A stretch of DNA of 35,838 nucleotides, taken from positions 1 through 35,838 of the IMG/VR virus record IMGVR_UViG_3300046780_000399. The stretch is one strand, 5' to 3'. The notes below the pieces were generated by a model. It was given only the letters and a program-made list of their open reading frames with translations. It did no database searches and was not told the DNA's origin. The position numbers were made by a program, and so were the translations under genes. This DNA comes from a virus. This document shows, one piece after another, positions 5,603 to 14,953 of the stretch (within the stretch, counting starts at the first letter, position 1; each line of letters begins with the position of its first letter).

Positions 5603-8320
5603 TTAGCGTTTAATGACTTCGAGCTTCTGGGTGAGGTTATTGATCTTCAGCGTCACGCCCGGTGCGAGCGTCCCGCCGATGATGCCCCAAGCCGTATTAG
5701 ATTGACTCATCGGCAGCGTCACGATCGCTTCGCGTGTGAAGGCTCCCACGAGATCTATACTCGAAATGCTCGCACGGTTCAGCACGAGTTGCGCCGCCTG
5801 ATTGCCATCGCGAGTGCCGGAAAAGAAGTCCGCTTTGACCGTCAACGCGAGAAAACTGGCTGGCGTCGTCACCGCAACATCGTAATCGCCGGTAACCGTG
5901 TTGATGACCTTCGTATCATAGGGGTACGGGCCAACTTGATAACTCGAAATCGTGAGCGCTCCGCCCGGAATGCTCGTCACTGAGGTCAGACTTACAACCT
6001 GCGTGATAATCTCGGTTGCGGCGTTGCCTGCAAGTTGCGCGGTGTCCCAATAGCTGGCCACGGCACCCATGCCGTAGGTGTTGGGGGAATACGGCCCTAC
6101 ATAGCTATCCGCATAGCACTGCGCCCAATAGAAGTTCTGGATGCCCAGCGGTGCGGGCAGATCAATCTGTTGTGTGACGCCATCATAGATGGCAGATCCC
6201 ACGGCCGCGTTGCCGCAGTTAATGCTGGTGATAATCCGGTACCGCGTATCGCGCGGCTTCGTGATCGGGCCACTCATCGTGAAGCGCAACGAACCGTTGA
6301 TCACGCTGGCAATCGTGAGCGTCGCTTCGCTCGGCGTTGTCGGGTTGTTCGGAGGAAGTACAGCCGCACTCTGTGTGCCGTACTCCGAGGCTGCCAGGTC
6401 CGTCCAATCGGTCGATTGCTCCTCCGCAATGCCCACTTGAATGGAACTGTCCGGTAGGAGCGAGGCCGTCAGGATGCGCAGGTTCTTGGAGAACCACCCG
6501 ATCTCTGGAAACGTGAAGGCCCCCACATCGCCCGCGCAGACGAATCGAAAGCGCGGCGGAAGGATGCCAACCAGGGCTACCTGGTTGCGCGAACGCCGAT
6601 TCATGAACTCGCCCTTGCGCTGGGCTTCAAACTCGCTCGTGCAGGCGGGCTGCTCCAATGATAGAGGAATCTGTTCGGAACCGTCGACCCCCTCATAGGT
6701 TGGATTAGTGCGCGGCGCGCATTGCTCGCGCTGCCAGTTGCGCATCGGATCCAGGTACCAGACGTGCACGGCGTTCCAACGCGTGCCGCCATCCCTCGAC
6801 TGAGACGACTTGATGGATTGAATCTGCGTCCAGTCAGTGCGGCCTACGGCGAAGCTGGCTGCGGTCCAAGCGCCCGCATAGATGTAATACGTTGATCCGC
6901 GCTTCACCATGCGGCCGATCATGGCATCGACGAACAGCTTCGAATTCTGTCGCCAGTCGGTTTGCGAGACTTGGAAGCGGCCGTTGAAGGTATAGCGGTG
7001 CTCAGTGCCGAGCGCCATTGTGGCGCCGACGTGGAAAAACGATGTATCAAGACCGAGCGTACCGCCCTGCACCGTGGCGAACTTAGTGCGCACGCAACGT
7101 CCGTCAATGTAGTAGCGCACGAAGATGCCGTCATACATTATCTTGAGCTGCGTGGTAGTGTCATATACTCCATAGGTTCCGATGTTGACGCCGCTCTCGT
7201 AGATCAGCAGGTTGCCTGCCGCATCGGAGAAGAACCACGCATAGTCAATGGTGTTGTAATTGTCATCGGTCGCAGGGTTTAGACTGAGCCCGAACATTCG
7301 CGCCGTGGTGACGTCACCATTGCAGTGCGCGGTGACGACAATCCCGCTCGTATATTCATCCGTGCTACGTACCGACTCGTTCCAACCCGTCGTTCCACCC
7401 GTCTTCGTGACCACATACTCAGACGTCGATCCGGCTGCAATCGAAGCATTCGTGCTATGCACGAACGTCGTAAATCCTGAAGGGGCGGCCACAAAGCCAG
7501 CGCTTGTATTGGCGGCGGCGGCGACAGACGGCCAGTTTATGTTTGCTGAGATGACCCGACCGCCGAACGGCGCCATGGCATGAGCGGCCCAGCCGAGCGC
7601 TGGGTTGTAGGTCCATTCCCAGGTCGTGGCGTCCGCGAGCCGATGCGAACCCGATCCGCCATTGGTGGAGTCCTTGCGCGGGTCGTAGCACTTGTATCCC
7701 CAGACCTCTCGCAGCGGCAACGGTAGCCCGTTCCAGTTAGATCCGTCGCCCCAGTCGTATGTGTAGGCCGTATACGAATTGCCGCGGCCCCGGAAGTCGG
7801 ATGTAAAGACCGTGGAGTAGCGATTGTTGAGAATCCAATCAACCGCCTGTGTCGCAGTACCAAGATACCCGCGCGCCCAGATCTTGCCCGAGAGCCGAGT
7901 GGTGAGAGCCTGCCCATCAGTCGCGGCGCCGGTCACGGCATGCAAATCCCCGTCTGCACTCAACACTATATCGTCGATGTATGCCTCGCCCAGACCATAA
8001 ATCTCGTGGATCGTATGGGCAACGATCTGCTCGAGGTACTGCCCGCTCCCGCCGCCCGTAATGGGCTCAATGACGTTGACGCCTGCGCAGCGCACGGCGC
8101 CGAAGATGGCATATCCGTCAGTGCTCGTATCCGTCCCGGTTATCTCAAGTCCCCGCGAGCTGGCCGAAGAAGCATTTTTGGACTGCTGGGCTTCGCTGAT
8201 CTTCGATAGCAGGAACGCTTCAGCCCCGTAGACCAGAACTGTCAACAGAAGGGACCCAGCCACGTAGGAGGCCGCGGCTTCAGCGGCGATCACCACGATT
8301 GCGGCGACTACCGGGGGCAC
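5603..8320 (-). CDS. Tail tip / host-specificity (central fibre-type) protein
   Basis: 905 residues from GTG 8320, overlapping the upstream gene by 13 bases. A hydrophobic N-terminus (about 5-35) leads into a tail-tip-like domain: SSRGLEITGTDTSTDGYAIF, then GAVRCAG and EQIVAHTIHEIYGLGEAYID. The middle (about 270-480) reads as a beta-sandwich insertion of LamG/concanavalin type. A second structural part follows, and the C-terminus ends in beta-rich modules. Position at the end of the tail operon, after the C40-like gene, fits the receptor-contacting tip protein equivalent to lambda J. Receptor and domain limits cannot be read from sequence. Confidence 0.75.
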   Translation of the reverse strand: MPPVVAAIVVIAAEAAASYVAGSLLLTVLVYGAEAFLLSKISEAQQSKNASSASSRGLEITGTDTSTDGYAIFGAVRCAGVNVIEPITGGGSGQYLEQIVAHTIHEIYGLGEAYIDDIVLSADGDLHAVTGAATDGQALTTRLSGKIWARGYLGTATQAVDWILNNRYSTVFTSDFRGRGNSYTAYTYDWGDGSNWNGLPLPLREVWGYKCYDPRKDSTNGGSGSHRLADATTWEWTYNPALGWAAHAMAPFGGRVISANINWPSVAAAANTSAGFVAAPSGFTTFVHSTNASIAAGSTSEYVVTKTGGTTGWNESVRSTDEYTSGIVVTAHCNGDVTTARMFGLSLNPATDDNYNTIDYAWFFSDAAGNLLIYESGVNIGTYGVYDTTTQLKIMYDGIFVRYYIDGRCVRTKFATVQGGTLGLDTSFFHVGATMALGTEHRYTFNGRFQVSQTDWRQNSKLFVDAMIGRMVKRGSTYYIYAGAWTAASFAVGRTDWTQIQSIKSSQSRDGGTRWNAVHVWYLDPMRNWQREQCAPRTNPTYEGVDGSEQIPLSLEQPACTSEFEAQRKGEFMNRRSRNQVALVGILPPRFRFVCAGDVGAFTFPEIGWFSKNLRILTASLLPDSSIQVGIAEEQSTDWTDLAASEYGTQSAAVLPPNNPTTPSEATLTIASVINGSLRFTMSGPITKPRDTRYRIITSINCGNAAVGSAIYDGVTQQIDLPAPLGIQNFYWAQCYADSYVGPYSPNTYGMGAVASYWDTAQLAGNAATEIITQVVSLTSVTSIPGGALTISSYQVGPYPYDTKVINTVTGDYDVAVTTPASFLALTVKADFFSGTRDGNQAAQLVLNRASISSIDLVGAFTREAIVTLPMSQSNTAWGIIGGTLAPGVTLKINNLTQKLEVIKR

Positions 8321-8715
8321 GGCCAGCCCTCCACCACGAGGTCCATGGGAACCGCCAGAACACTACCTGCGGATGTGAGCCCCAACGCTTGACTGGGCGC
8401 CAACAAACCGAGCCCGTTATGCCGACGGCCGCGAAGCACCACGACACTCCCAGCCGGCAGGATGAGCGGCGGCTGCGGGTCGCCGAGAAATGGCGACACG
8501 AGCGCGCGATATCGGTGGCCCACGTCGCGCAACATCCTGACGGCGGACCGACGGTCGCGATACATCGCCCGCAGTGCTTCGCTATAGCTCGTCCCGCCGA
8601 TGCGCCGATCAAGCCAGCCCGCACACCAGAGTCCGCAGTCATGCTCGCCGTATGTGAACGCCCTTTCAGATGTCTCGCGGCAGTAGGCCGCGAGGTCGAT
8701 GACGATATCCGTCAT
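8308..8715 (-). CDS. DUF6950-like tail assembly protein (NlpC/P60-type)
   Basis: 135 residues from ATG 8715 (overlaps the upstream stop). The motif YGEHDCGLWCAGWLD at about 22-36 has the 'HDC' cysteine of NlpC/P60-like phage proteins of the DUF6950 group; a histidine follows in RRRHNGLGLL. Such proteins sit between the distal tail hub and tip genes and may cleave peptidoglycan peptides or aid tail-tip assembly. Position here is exactly that. Catalytic competence is uncertain because the family is divergent. Confidence 0.75.
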   Translation of the reverse strand: MTDIVIDLAAYCRETSERAFTYGEHDCGLWCAGWLDRRIGGTSYSEALRAMYRDRRSAVRMLRDVGHRYRALVSPFLGDPQPPLILPAGSVVVLRGRRHNGLGLLAPSQALGLTSAGSVLAVPMDLVVEGWPCPR

Positions 8716-9377
8716 GGCATTCCGTATCGGTTGCCGGGCGAGCCTCGGTAGGGCGACGGGTAGAATGAAGGACCCCCAGGAACAACGCCCGGGAACTGCG
8801 TCGGCTGCTTTCCCCATTGCGCTTTCGTCGTGGCGATTAGGTGCTGACGCGAGAAGAAGGTATCGCCGGAGTACGTCTTCCAGAGTGTGGCCTGATCGAA
8901 ATAGGCGACGGGCGGCTCACGGCGCAGCTCCGTCTGAAGGGACAGTTCGTAATAGGTCCCGCGCTTCTTGTCGTTGAAATAAAGGGTGACCTCGTCAATC
9001 TTCCCCTTGTAGACCGATTGCGGGGTATGCACGACCGTGAAGGCGTTCGGATCAAGCCACGAATCGAAAACCTCCACGTCCTTGTTGAAGAGTTGTTCAT
9101 TCACCCCGTCATACATGGACGCCGAGTCAACAGCAGTGATCCAAAGTTTCAGGGACTGAGGGAATGGATCGGTGTCCTCCCGGATTACATCCACACCCGC
9201 CAATTGATTGACTGTGACAGGCGAATAGGTCGTAGCGTTTGCGATGTTGTAGAGGTAGCGATATCCCGAACACAAATGCAGCGTCTGGGAAGTGACCTGG
9301 ACATCCGCCAGATAGCGATGCGCCACCAAGTCAAGAGACGACAGTGCTTGATGCGATGACGAGTCGTAGCGGCTCAC
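8712..9377 (-). CDS. Distal tail hub-type protein (DUF2163-like position)
   Basis: 221 residues from GTG 9377 (GTGA overlap). The opening LVAHRYLADVQVTS, the middle YKGKIDEVTLYFNDKKRGTY and the C-terminal tryptophan/proline-rich stretch suggest a beta-rich virion protein. In many siphoviruses and gene transfer agents a DUF2163 protein occupies this place, between the minor tail protein and the NlpC/P60 protein. Assignment to that family is by context and partial resemblance only. Confidence 0.55.
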   Translation of the reverse strand: MSRYDSSSHQALSSLDLVAHRYLADVQVTSQTLHLCSGYRYLYNIANATTYSPVTVNQLAGVDVIREDTDPFPQSLKLWITAVDSASMYDGVNEQLFNKDVEVFDSWLDPNAFTVVHTPQSVYKGKIDEVTLYFNDKKRGTYYELSLQTELRREPPVAYFDQATLWKTYSGDTFFSRQHLIATTKAQWGKQPTQFPGVVPGGPSFYPSPYRGSPGNRYGMP

Positions 9378-10960
9378 CCGAAGGTCTCCGTCAGTTCCAC
9401 TGTGGCGTCCATATAGAGGCCGAATTCGTTGTCGTATTCGTACGAGTTCATCAGCTTGAAGCGACCCAGGGGCTGGTTCACGATTACCGGATCGTTATCG
9501 GCCGGCGATCCGGCCAACAGGGGCCTGAATTGCAGATAGCCCAGGCCCGCCGCGTCCGAATCGAGCGCCGCCGTCAATTGTTTGAGTTCCCCGTTCCAAT
9601 CGATCCAATCATCTGCCTTGAGCAGTTCCGACGTGCTTGCCGTCAGTCCCTTCACATATAGGCCCGCACCGCTCTGCCCCGTACCTGTGGCATTCGCTGT
9701 CGTCGTAGTGCTGGAGAGCCGCGAGGGCACTGAGGATTGGCTGAGTGTGGCGCGCCAGAGGCTCACGGCCGATTGTGTTCCGGTACCGGCGTAGGAATTC
9801 GTACCGTTGCCACTGGCCGCCTGCACGACCGCGCTAATGGTCGTTGCGGCGTTAGTCTTGCGCGCAACAATCGTGAAGACATACCAGCCGTTGCCCAGAG
9901 ACTTGACGAAAGTTCGCAGCCGCGCCCAATTCGCTCCGACGGCGCCCGTGCCGACAGCGCCCGTGCTCGAATTGAAATAACAGCCGGCGGTAGTGCTCCC
10001 TGAACCTTCTGATAGGAGGACCTGCACCCAGGATCGATTCGAGGGAACGACGGCGACCGAGAAAGCGTAGTCCAACCCAGTGCTGGCGACAGTCACAGAC
10101 TGCTGTATTTGATGCAGCCCGTTGGTGGTGTTTTCGTTGAGCGCATCACCTGTACCAGTTCCATCAGGGGATGTCACGGCGTCTGCTGTTACTGTCGAAT
10201 TCGTCTTGCTCCATGACGAATCATCGAATTGCTCGGAGTGCGTGAGCATGTTGGGCGCATTGTCTGCCAACATACACTGAGAAAAGCTGACGAAAGGAAC
10301 TAGGAAATAATCATTCGCAACTACGGCTCCCAGCGCAGTGACATCCTGAAGGACTGGCGTCGCAGTCGTTCCGTTGAGCACATATGCAAACGTAGAAAGC
10401 CCATCTGTAGAAATGGTAGAACCGAGTGCAGCTCCATCTACTGCATCCACAATCCCGGCGCGAAATTGCGCGGACGAGCCGCGACCTGTCCGAGCGAAGA
10501 CCCGACAGGCATAGGGCGCATATTGCGTAAGCCCCGTGAGCGCCGGTCCTGACACGGATGCGGCAGCGACGACCTGCGCGCGCTTCACCCGCAGCACGCG
10601 GTCTGAAACGCTCAGGGAATGTTCTGCGGTGGCCGTGAAGCCCGTCGTGCCGCTGGCGAAAGTCCCGTTGGTGACGAGCTCGGTACCGGGGAAGCCGCCA
10701 CGCTGCGGGTCATAGACGGTCGCGCGGACGCTGCGCCCGCGTCCACGCGCCTCGGCGAGTGCTGCTCGGAGTGCTGCGCGTTCATCGCCCCGCACCGATT
10801 TGAATTCCCGCTTGATCTGCCAGCGCGGGTCTGCCCATGACTGGACCTGTCCCGGTGCACGCCCAAGGGCTGCCTCAAAACTCGTTGTCTGATCGTCCTG
10901 GGGCGCGACGTGTTCGGGCGATACCGGCCTGACCCAAGGCGGAAGCAGCGTCTCGCTCAT
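9374..10960 (-). CDS. Minor tail protein with carbohydrate-binding-like insertions
   Basis: 528 residues. The N-terminal 90 residues (SWADPRWQIKREFKSVRGDE...) and the C-terminal 85 (GRFKLMNSYEYDNEFGLYMD to the end) look like the two halves of a distal tail protein. Between them are two beta-sandwich-like stretches: about 95-230 beginning ELVTNGTFASGTTGF (CBM4/9-like opening) and about 240-420 beginning NMLTHSEQFDDSSWSKTNS, an opening often seen in phage carbohydrate-binding modules. It lies directly after the tape measure gene. A role in docking to cell-surface glycan is plausible but inferred. Confidence 0.65.
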   Translation of the reverse strand: MSETLLPPWVRPVSPEHVAPQDDQTTSFEAALGRAPGQVQSWADPRWQIKREFKSVRGDERAALRAALAEARGRGRSVRATVYDPQRGGFPGTELVTNGTFASGTTGFTATAEHSLSVSDRVLRVKRAQVVAAASVSGPALTGLTQYAPYACRVFARTGRGSSAQFRAGIVDAVDGAALGSTISTDGLSTFAYVLNGTTATPVLQDVTALGAVVANDYFLVPFVSFSQCMLADNAPNMLTHSEQFDDSSWSKTNSTVTADAVTSPDGTGTGDALNENTTNGLHQIQQSVTVASTGLDYAFSVAVVPSNRSWVQVLLSEGSGSTTAGCYFNSSTGAVGTGAVGANWARLRTFVKSLGNGWYVFTIVARKTNAATTISAVVQAASGNGTNSYAGTGTQSAVSLWRATLSQSSVPSRLSSTTTTANATGTGQSGAGLYVKGLTASTSELLKADDWIDWNGELKQLTAALDSDAAGLGYLQFRPLLAGSPADNDPVIVNQPLGRFKLMNSYEYDNEFGLYMDATVELTETFG

Positions 10961-12909
10961 ACCCTGAGTTTCCCGAAGCCGTTATTCCACATGAGCGTCT
11001 GCCAGGCGTTGAACTGCTGGCGATTGTTGTCAGCCATTTCCGCGCGCAGGCTGGCAATCAATTTCTTCTGATCGCTTGAGGAGCCGCTCACGGGCGCGTT
11101 GAAGTTGATTTCCGTATGTGGCGCGAACGCGGGAGCACCTCCCGATGCGCCCATAAATGCGAGCTGCTGTTGGTTATAGACGTGTCCAGAACCCTCCACG
11201 AGTTCCGGGCCGTTCTCACCCACGATCCGTAATCCCGAGTAGTCGCCGCCGCCCGCTTTGCCGAAGATCGCTGCGGCAATCGCTCCAATTCCTGAAGAGA
11301 CCGCCGAGCCGCTGGTCGATGCGCCACCCGCGTTGGCGGAGAATGCATTCAAAATCGATGTCTTGATGAAATCGACCAGCGAGTTCATCGCGTTCACGAT
11401 GGCCTTATCCTCAAAGGCTTTCACGAATACCTGCGTGATACTGCGTGCCGTCACGCCACCCTGTTCAAACAGGTTCGTGAGCCCCTTCGAGACGGTATCA
11501 ATAACCTCAAAGAGCTGCTTTTCTTCATCCGCTACCGGCACGAGTTCTTTTTTCTGCAGCCCGACCAGATCCACGAGCGGCACACGCTGTCCTCCAGCCA
11601 ACACACGAGCATTGTTCGCGGCCTGCGCGTTGGGCGTGTTGAACTCCGGAAGTATATTGTCGAGCAACTCCTGGCGCTTCTTATCGGCTTCGTCGGGCGT
11701 GATGAGGCCAGGGCCGCCCTTCGTGTTTTCGGCTATCAATATCTTGGCGAGCTGCTCATAGTAATCATCGACCGTTTTCTCTGTCGCCGTGTCGATGGAC
11801 TTCAGCAGCTTCTCGTTGAAGTCCTTGATCTTATCGCTGACGACGGAGGTGTTCGTGATATGGAACTCGGGGAATGCCTTGCGCGCTGCATCCGCCGCCG
11901 CCGCAGCATCCGCATTTGCCTGCTCGAGGATTTTTAAGAACGTGTCGTAACCGTAGCCGGATGCACCCGAGCTATTCGAAGATGACGTCGGGGTAAACGG
12001 CGTAAAGGGGATACCTCCAATATTGGGCTGCCCCAGAGCGGACCCAAAGAAAGATCCAGCATTGCCTAAGCCGACAGCCCCCTTCTGAATCAGATCGGCG
12101 CCGGGCAGGAAAAGCGTCGCCAGACGCGATAGCGGCGATTCTCCATTCTTCTTCGAGGCGTCGTTGAGATTATTGACGGCAGTCGCCAGATCGTTGATGG
12201 CACTCGCCGCAACCTTGGGATCGTCCGATTTCGCAAAGTCGGCAATCGAATTGCTGAGTCTCTTAAAGGCACCTCCCAGCGTCTCTGAAATAGCATCGCC
12301 AGCACCTTTCGTTGCATCCTCTACCGCCGCCAGGATGATCTGCTGCGCCTTTAGGGACTGGCCTGTGCGATCCAGCTCCGTGATCATCGCTCGCTGCTGC
12401 GTCGTGAAGGTCACGCCCTCCGCAGCGAGAGCGCGCATCCCGAACGTGGGCGATTCTAGAGCGCGTCCAAGGGACGTTGCGGCTGAAGTGACATCGCCGC
12501 CGACGGCCGCCGCGAGGTTGATTGCATCCACGCGCGCACGGTCAAATACATCCCCGTAGACGCGGTCAAACCTTAGCAACGCGGCCTGCGCGTTATCCAA
12601 GTCCGAAGATGAAAAGATGCTCGATTTACCAAAGGTACTGGAGAATTCCTCCAGCGCCTTGGCGCCCGCAATCGCACCTTCAATCGAATTGTTGACCGCG
12701 ATTTGCAGGCGCGCCTGAGCCTGCTCGGCCTCCAATGTATTCTCGATGAACTTGTGGAACGCCTCGACGACGACGGCGCCGCCAATACCTTCCTTAACCG
12801 CCGCACCGATTGATTCGAAGCCCTTGACGATATCGCGCGCCGGGGCTGTCGCCTCATCGATTGTCCGGACGACAACTTCTATGACGTTGTTTGGCACGCC
12901 AGCCGACAC
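10957..12909 (-). CDS. Tail tape measure protein
   Basis: 650 residues from GTG 12909. The start IEVVVRTIDEATAPARDIVK is typical of tape measure N-termini. It is followed by long alanine-rich helices, central low-complexity G/S/P sequence, and a C-terminal GGGDYSGLRIVGENGPELVEG-like signature common in these proteins (quoted in part: VGENGPELVEG). It sets tail length and is ejected during infection. At about 1.5 angstrom per residue it would imply a tail near 100 nm. The start overlaps the tail assembly chaperone downstream frame by 31 bases. Confidence 0.9.
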   Translation of the reverse strand: MSAGVPNNVIEVVVRTIDEATAPARDIVKGFESIGAAVKEGIGGAVVVEAFHKFIENTLEAEQAQARLQIAVNNSIEGAIAGAKALEEFSSTFGKSSIFSSSDLDNAQAALLRFDRVYGDVFDRARVDAINLAAAVGGDVTSAATSLGRALESPTFGMRALAAEGVTFTTQQRAMITELDRTGQSLKAQQIILAAVEDATKGAGDAISETLGGAFKRLSNSIADFAKSDDPKVAASAINDLATAVNNLNDASKKNGESPLSRLATLFLPGADLIQKGAVGLGNAGSFFGSALGQPNIGGIPFTPFTPTSSSNSSGASGYGYDTFLKILEQANADAAAAADAARKAFPEFHITNTSVVSDKIKDFNEKLLKSIDTATEKTVDDYYEQLAKILIAENTKGGPGLITPDEADKKRQELLDNILPEFNTPNAQAANNARVLAGGQRVPLVDLVGLQKKELVPVADEEKQLFEVIDTVSKGLTNLFEQGGVTARSITQVFVKAFEDKAIVNAMNSLVDFIKTSILNAFSANAGGASTSGSAVSSGIGAIAAAIFGKAGGGDYSGLRIVGENGPELVEGSGHVYNQQQLAFMGASGGAPAFAPHTEINFNAPVSGSSSDQKKLIASLRAEMADNNRQQFNAWQTLMWNNGFGKLRV

Positions 12910-13163
12910 TCCTCGATGAGATCGAACATTTCCACGGTTACGGCCGGCTGCTCAACTAACGAACGCCCATCGGGCCATGCCGTGCGCATAAGCCCGAACC
13001 CTGTCGCCTGCATGCAATTGCGCCATAGGACCGCCCACGCATCCAGACTCAGCCCGCCGATGCACTCTTCAGACTCTCCGACGGTGAGAGCGCTATTGCT
13101 GAAGCGTCGGCGGTAATACCGGCGGGCACCGTGGGGTCCTTGGGCGCCCTCTGCGCGAACCAC
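12879..13163 (-). CDS. Tail assembly chaperone downstream frame (T-like, via -1 frameshift)
   Basis: Open frame of 94 residues overlapping the end of the upstream chaperone gene (13049-13163) and the start of the tape measure gene. Its nominal GTG has no ribosome binding site, and its frame is -1 relative to the upstream gene, as for lambda G/GT. The likely product is an extension of the upstream protein through sequences such as GLSLDAWAVLWRNCMQATG. A possible slip point is CCCC at 13136-13133 (read GAC CCC ACG), where a proline tRNA could re-pair after a -1 shift; no canonical heptamer was found. Confidence 0.6.
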   Translation of the reverse strand: MVRAEGAQGPHGARRYYRRRFSNSALTVGESEECIGGLSLDAWAVLWRNCMQATGFGLMRTAWPDGRSLVEQPAVTVEMFDLIEECRLACQTTS

Positions 13164-13480
13164 TCCTGATAAATCACGCCCACGAGCCCAGTGAAATATC
13201 CGTCGAGCAGAACGGCTTCCTTAGCAATCGGTGCGCCCTCGGCATCCTTGAGGCCATCGACGGAAACCAGATAGCCGCCGAGAATCTGTGGGATCTCTTT
13301 GGTTAGCCATTCGCTCGCTGACTTTCGCTTCTGCTCTTGGATCTCCTTGGAATCATCCCGCGAGGGCAATTTATCCTCAATCCGGACGCGATCCAGAAAG
13401 CTGATCGGCTTTAGGACAGCGGTGACAGAGTCGCCGTCGAATACGGTTTTGACCGTGACGTTCTTGAGATAACCACTCAC
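13049..13480 (-). CDS. Tail assembly chaperone (G-like)
   Basis: 143 residues from GTG 13480, which has AGGAGGA six to seven bases upstream; the longer open frame upstream overlaps the tail tube gene and is not used. The protein is acidic to mixed, helical, starts with a short beta segment (NVTVKTVFDGDSVTAVLKP), and ends in a flexible S/A-rich tail. Such proteins coat the tape measure protein during assembly and are absent from the virion. Position between tail tube and tape measure genes, plus the overlapping -1 frame, supports the call. Confidence 0.8.
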   Translation of the reverse strand: MSGYLKNVTVKTVFDGDSVTAVLKPISFLDRVRIEDKLPSRDDSKEIQEQKRKSASEWLTKEIPQILGGYLVSVDGLKDAEGAPIAKEAVLLDGYFTGLVGVIYQEWFAQRAPKDPTVPAGITADASAIALSPSESLKSASAG

Positions 13481-13490
13481 GAAGTTCCTC

Positions 13491-14486
13491 CTAGAAGGTA
13501 GCTTGATAGGTGTTTTGGAGAAGGACCTGGAATGCATAGTTGCTCGTTGGATCGAGCACACCACGGCCCGTGAACTTGACGGCGACCTCACCGGGTCCGG
13601 AATTGCCGGGCTTGCATGCCGTAATCTTGAGCTGCGGGATATCGATGACGAACGTGTCGTAGTAACCCGACTGAATCGCGGCCTTCGTGTTGATCGAGGT
13701 GATCAGCAACTGCTGCTGAGTCTCGGCCACGAAGTTGTTGAGCATGGAACGATCGTTCATGTAGAACGTACCGTTCACAGTGACCTCGCGGAATCCGGTA
13801 CGCGAGAACTTGAAGGGAGCGAGCGTCCCGTTCACCGTGTACAACGCGTCCACGTTCTCATTCAGCGAGACCGTGAAGTCCGAAAACTGGGACAACCCTG
13901 CGCCGCCGTAGGAAATCGACGTCACGTTCCAGGGAAACAGACGACCGACATCGGATGCCAGTGCCGAAACGGCCATGGAGCCAATACCAGTCGGCAGGCG
14001 TGTGCCACCGGCAATCGTCAATGTGCCCTTGAGGAACTGCCCCTGACCAAAGGCGAGATCGAGCTGCCCCGCTTGGCAGTCGTAGAACAGCTCCGCCGAG
14101 GTCGAGTCCGACCACTGCTTATAAATGCTGATGGGCGGCTTAACGAAGGTGCTACTGAAGTCCTGCGTATTCGGCACCCACGTCCAATTACGCAACGATC
14201 CCGAATCCACAGTCGTGGCGGAATTCGCCAGCACCATTCCGCAGGCAGCGAGCAGCGAGCGCGGCGTGAGCTCCATCTGCAAGGTACCGCGCACCGTACT
14301 GATGCCGGAATAGACGGCGCCCTGTTCGAAGCGACCGGACAGGTTCTGGCTGATGAGTTCCTGCTTTTCGAGCCCGATGTCATCGGACAGGAACCCGAGC
14401 CCGAAGTAGGACCCGGCGTTGACCTGCCAACTGTTGGCCGCAGCCTGTTTGGCAATGCCGATTTTCGCTTGTGCGCCGTAGCTCAA
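13491..14486 (-). CDS. Major tail (tube) protein
   Basis: 331 residues from a TTG at 14486, with AGGAGG 12 bases upstream. Begins SYGAQAKIGIAKQ, a typical opening of Phage_tube_2-like tail tube proteins. It has beta-rich repeats (LSGRFEQGAVYSGISTVRG, LELTPRSLL-like segment, VNGTFYMNDRSMLNNFV). Monomers would stack as hexamer rings around the tape measure protein. Its size suggests two tube-like domains or an added decoration domain. Flanked by terminator-type and chaperone genes, as expected. Confidence 0.85.
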   Translation of the reverse strand: MSYGAQAKIGIAKQAAANSWQVNAGSYFGLGFLSDDIGLEKQELISQNLSGRFEQGAVYSGISTVRGTLQMELTPRSLLAACGMVLANSATTVDSGSLRNWTWVPNTQDFSSTFVKPPISIYKQWSDSTSAELFYDCQAGQLDLAFGQGQFLKGTLTIAGGTRLPTGIGSMAVSALASDVGRLFPWNVTSISYGGAGLSQFSDFTVSLNENVDALYTVNGTLAPFKFSRTGFREVTVNGTFYMNDRSMLNNFVAETQQQLLITSINTKAAIQSGYYDTFVIDIPQLKITACKPGNSGPGEVAVKFTGRGVLDPTSNYAFQVLLQNTYQATF

Positions 14487-14494
14487 TGCGTTCT

Positions 14495-14953
14495 TTAGCC
14501 TCCTGAAACCTGAGTAATGCCGATGGCTTGAATGATGGCGGTCTGCATGAAGGCGTCCTGCACCTGTCCGTACTGTTGATAGGTGACTTCTACCTGATCG
14601 AGCACGTCGACGTTGCCCTTGAGCGATTCATCCGAGAGAAGAATGCTCAACGTCTGCTGAACGAGCGCTTCCAGAAGCTCCTCACATTCCGCGCCGGTCT
14701 CCGGATGGGTCTGCTGGGCGATGACCGCGAAGCCTACCCGTTGATACCGATAGCCGGATCCCATGCCGAGCGTGCGGCTGGGCAATTGAACGCCGGTCCG
14801 ATAGATGCCGAGCCAGGGACATCGGGACGGCTGCTCGTTGACGGGCTCTGCGCGCTCAATCATGCAGTTGAGCGACATGAGCACGGAATCGTCTTTGAAC
14901 ATCGCCTCGACGGCTTGAGTGACTTCCGATGCGTTGACGGGCGTGATCGTCAA
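14495..14953 (-). CDS. Tail terminator/completion-type protein
   Basis: 152 residues from TTG 14953, which forms a TTGA overlap with the upstream stop; the longer open frame reads through that gene in another frame. The protein has an alpha/beta pattern (VTQAVEAMFKDD..., SGYRYQRVGFAVIAQ, LEALVQQTLSIL). It resembles lambda U-like or gpU-type terminators, which cap the tail tube. The family is inferred from length, secondary-structure pattern and position beside the tail tube gene. Confidence 0.6.
   Translation of the reverse strand: MTITPVNASEVTQAVEAMFKDDSVLMSLNCMIERAEPVNEQPSRCPWLGIYRTGVQLPSRTLGMGSGYRYQRVGFAVIAQQTHPETGAECEELLEALVQQTLSILLSDESLKGNVDVLDQVEVTYQQYGQVQDAFMQTAIIQAIGITQVSGG

Noticed and set aside
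13503-14498. Long plus-strand ORF of 331 residues
   Set aside because: It is the antisense shadow of the tail tube gene in GC-rich DNA; it is rich in R, G and H and shows no family signature.
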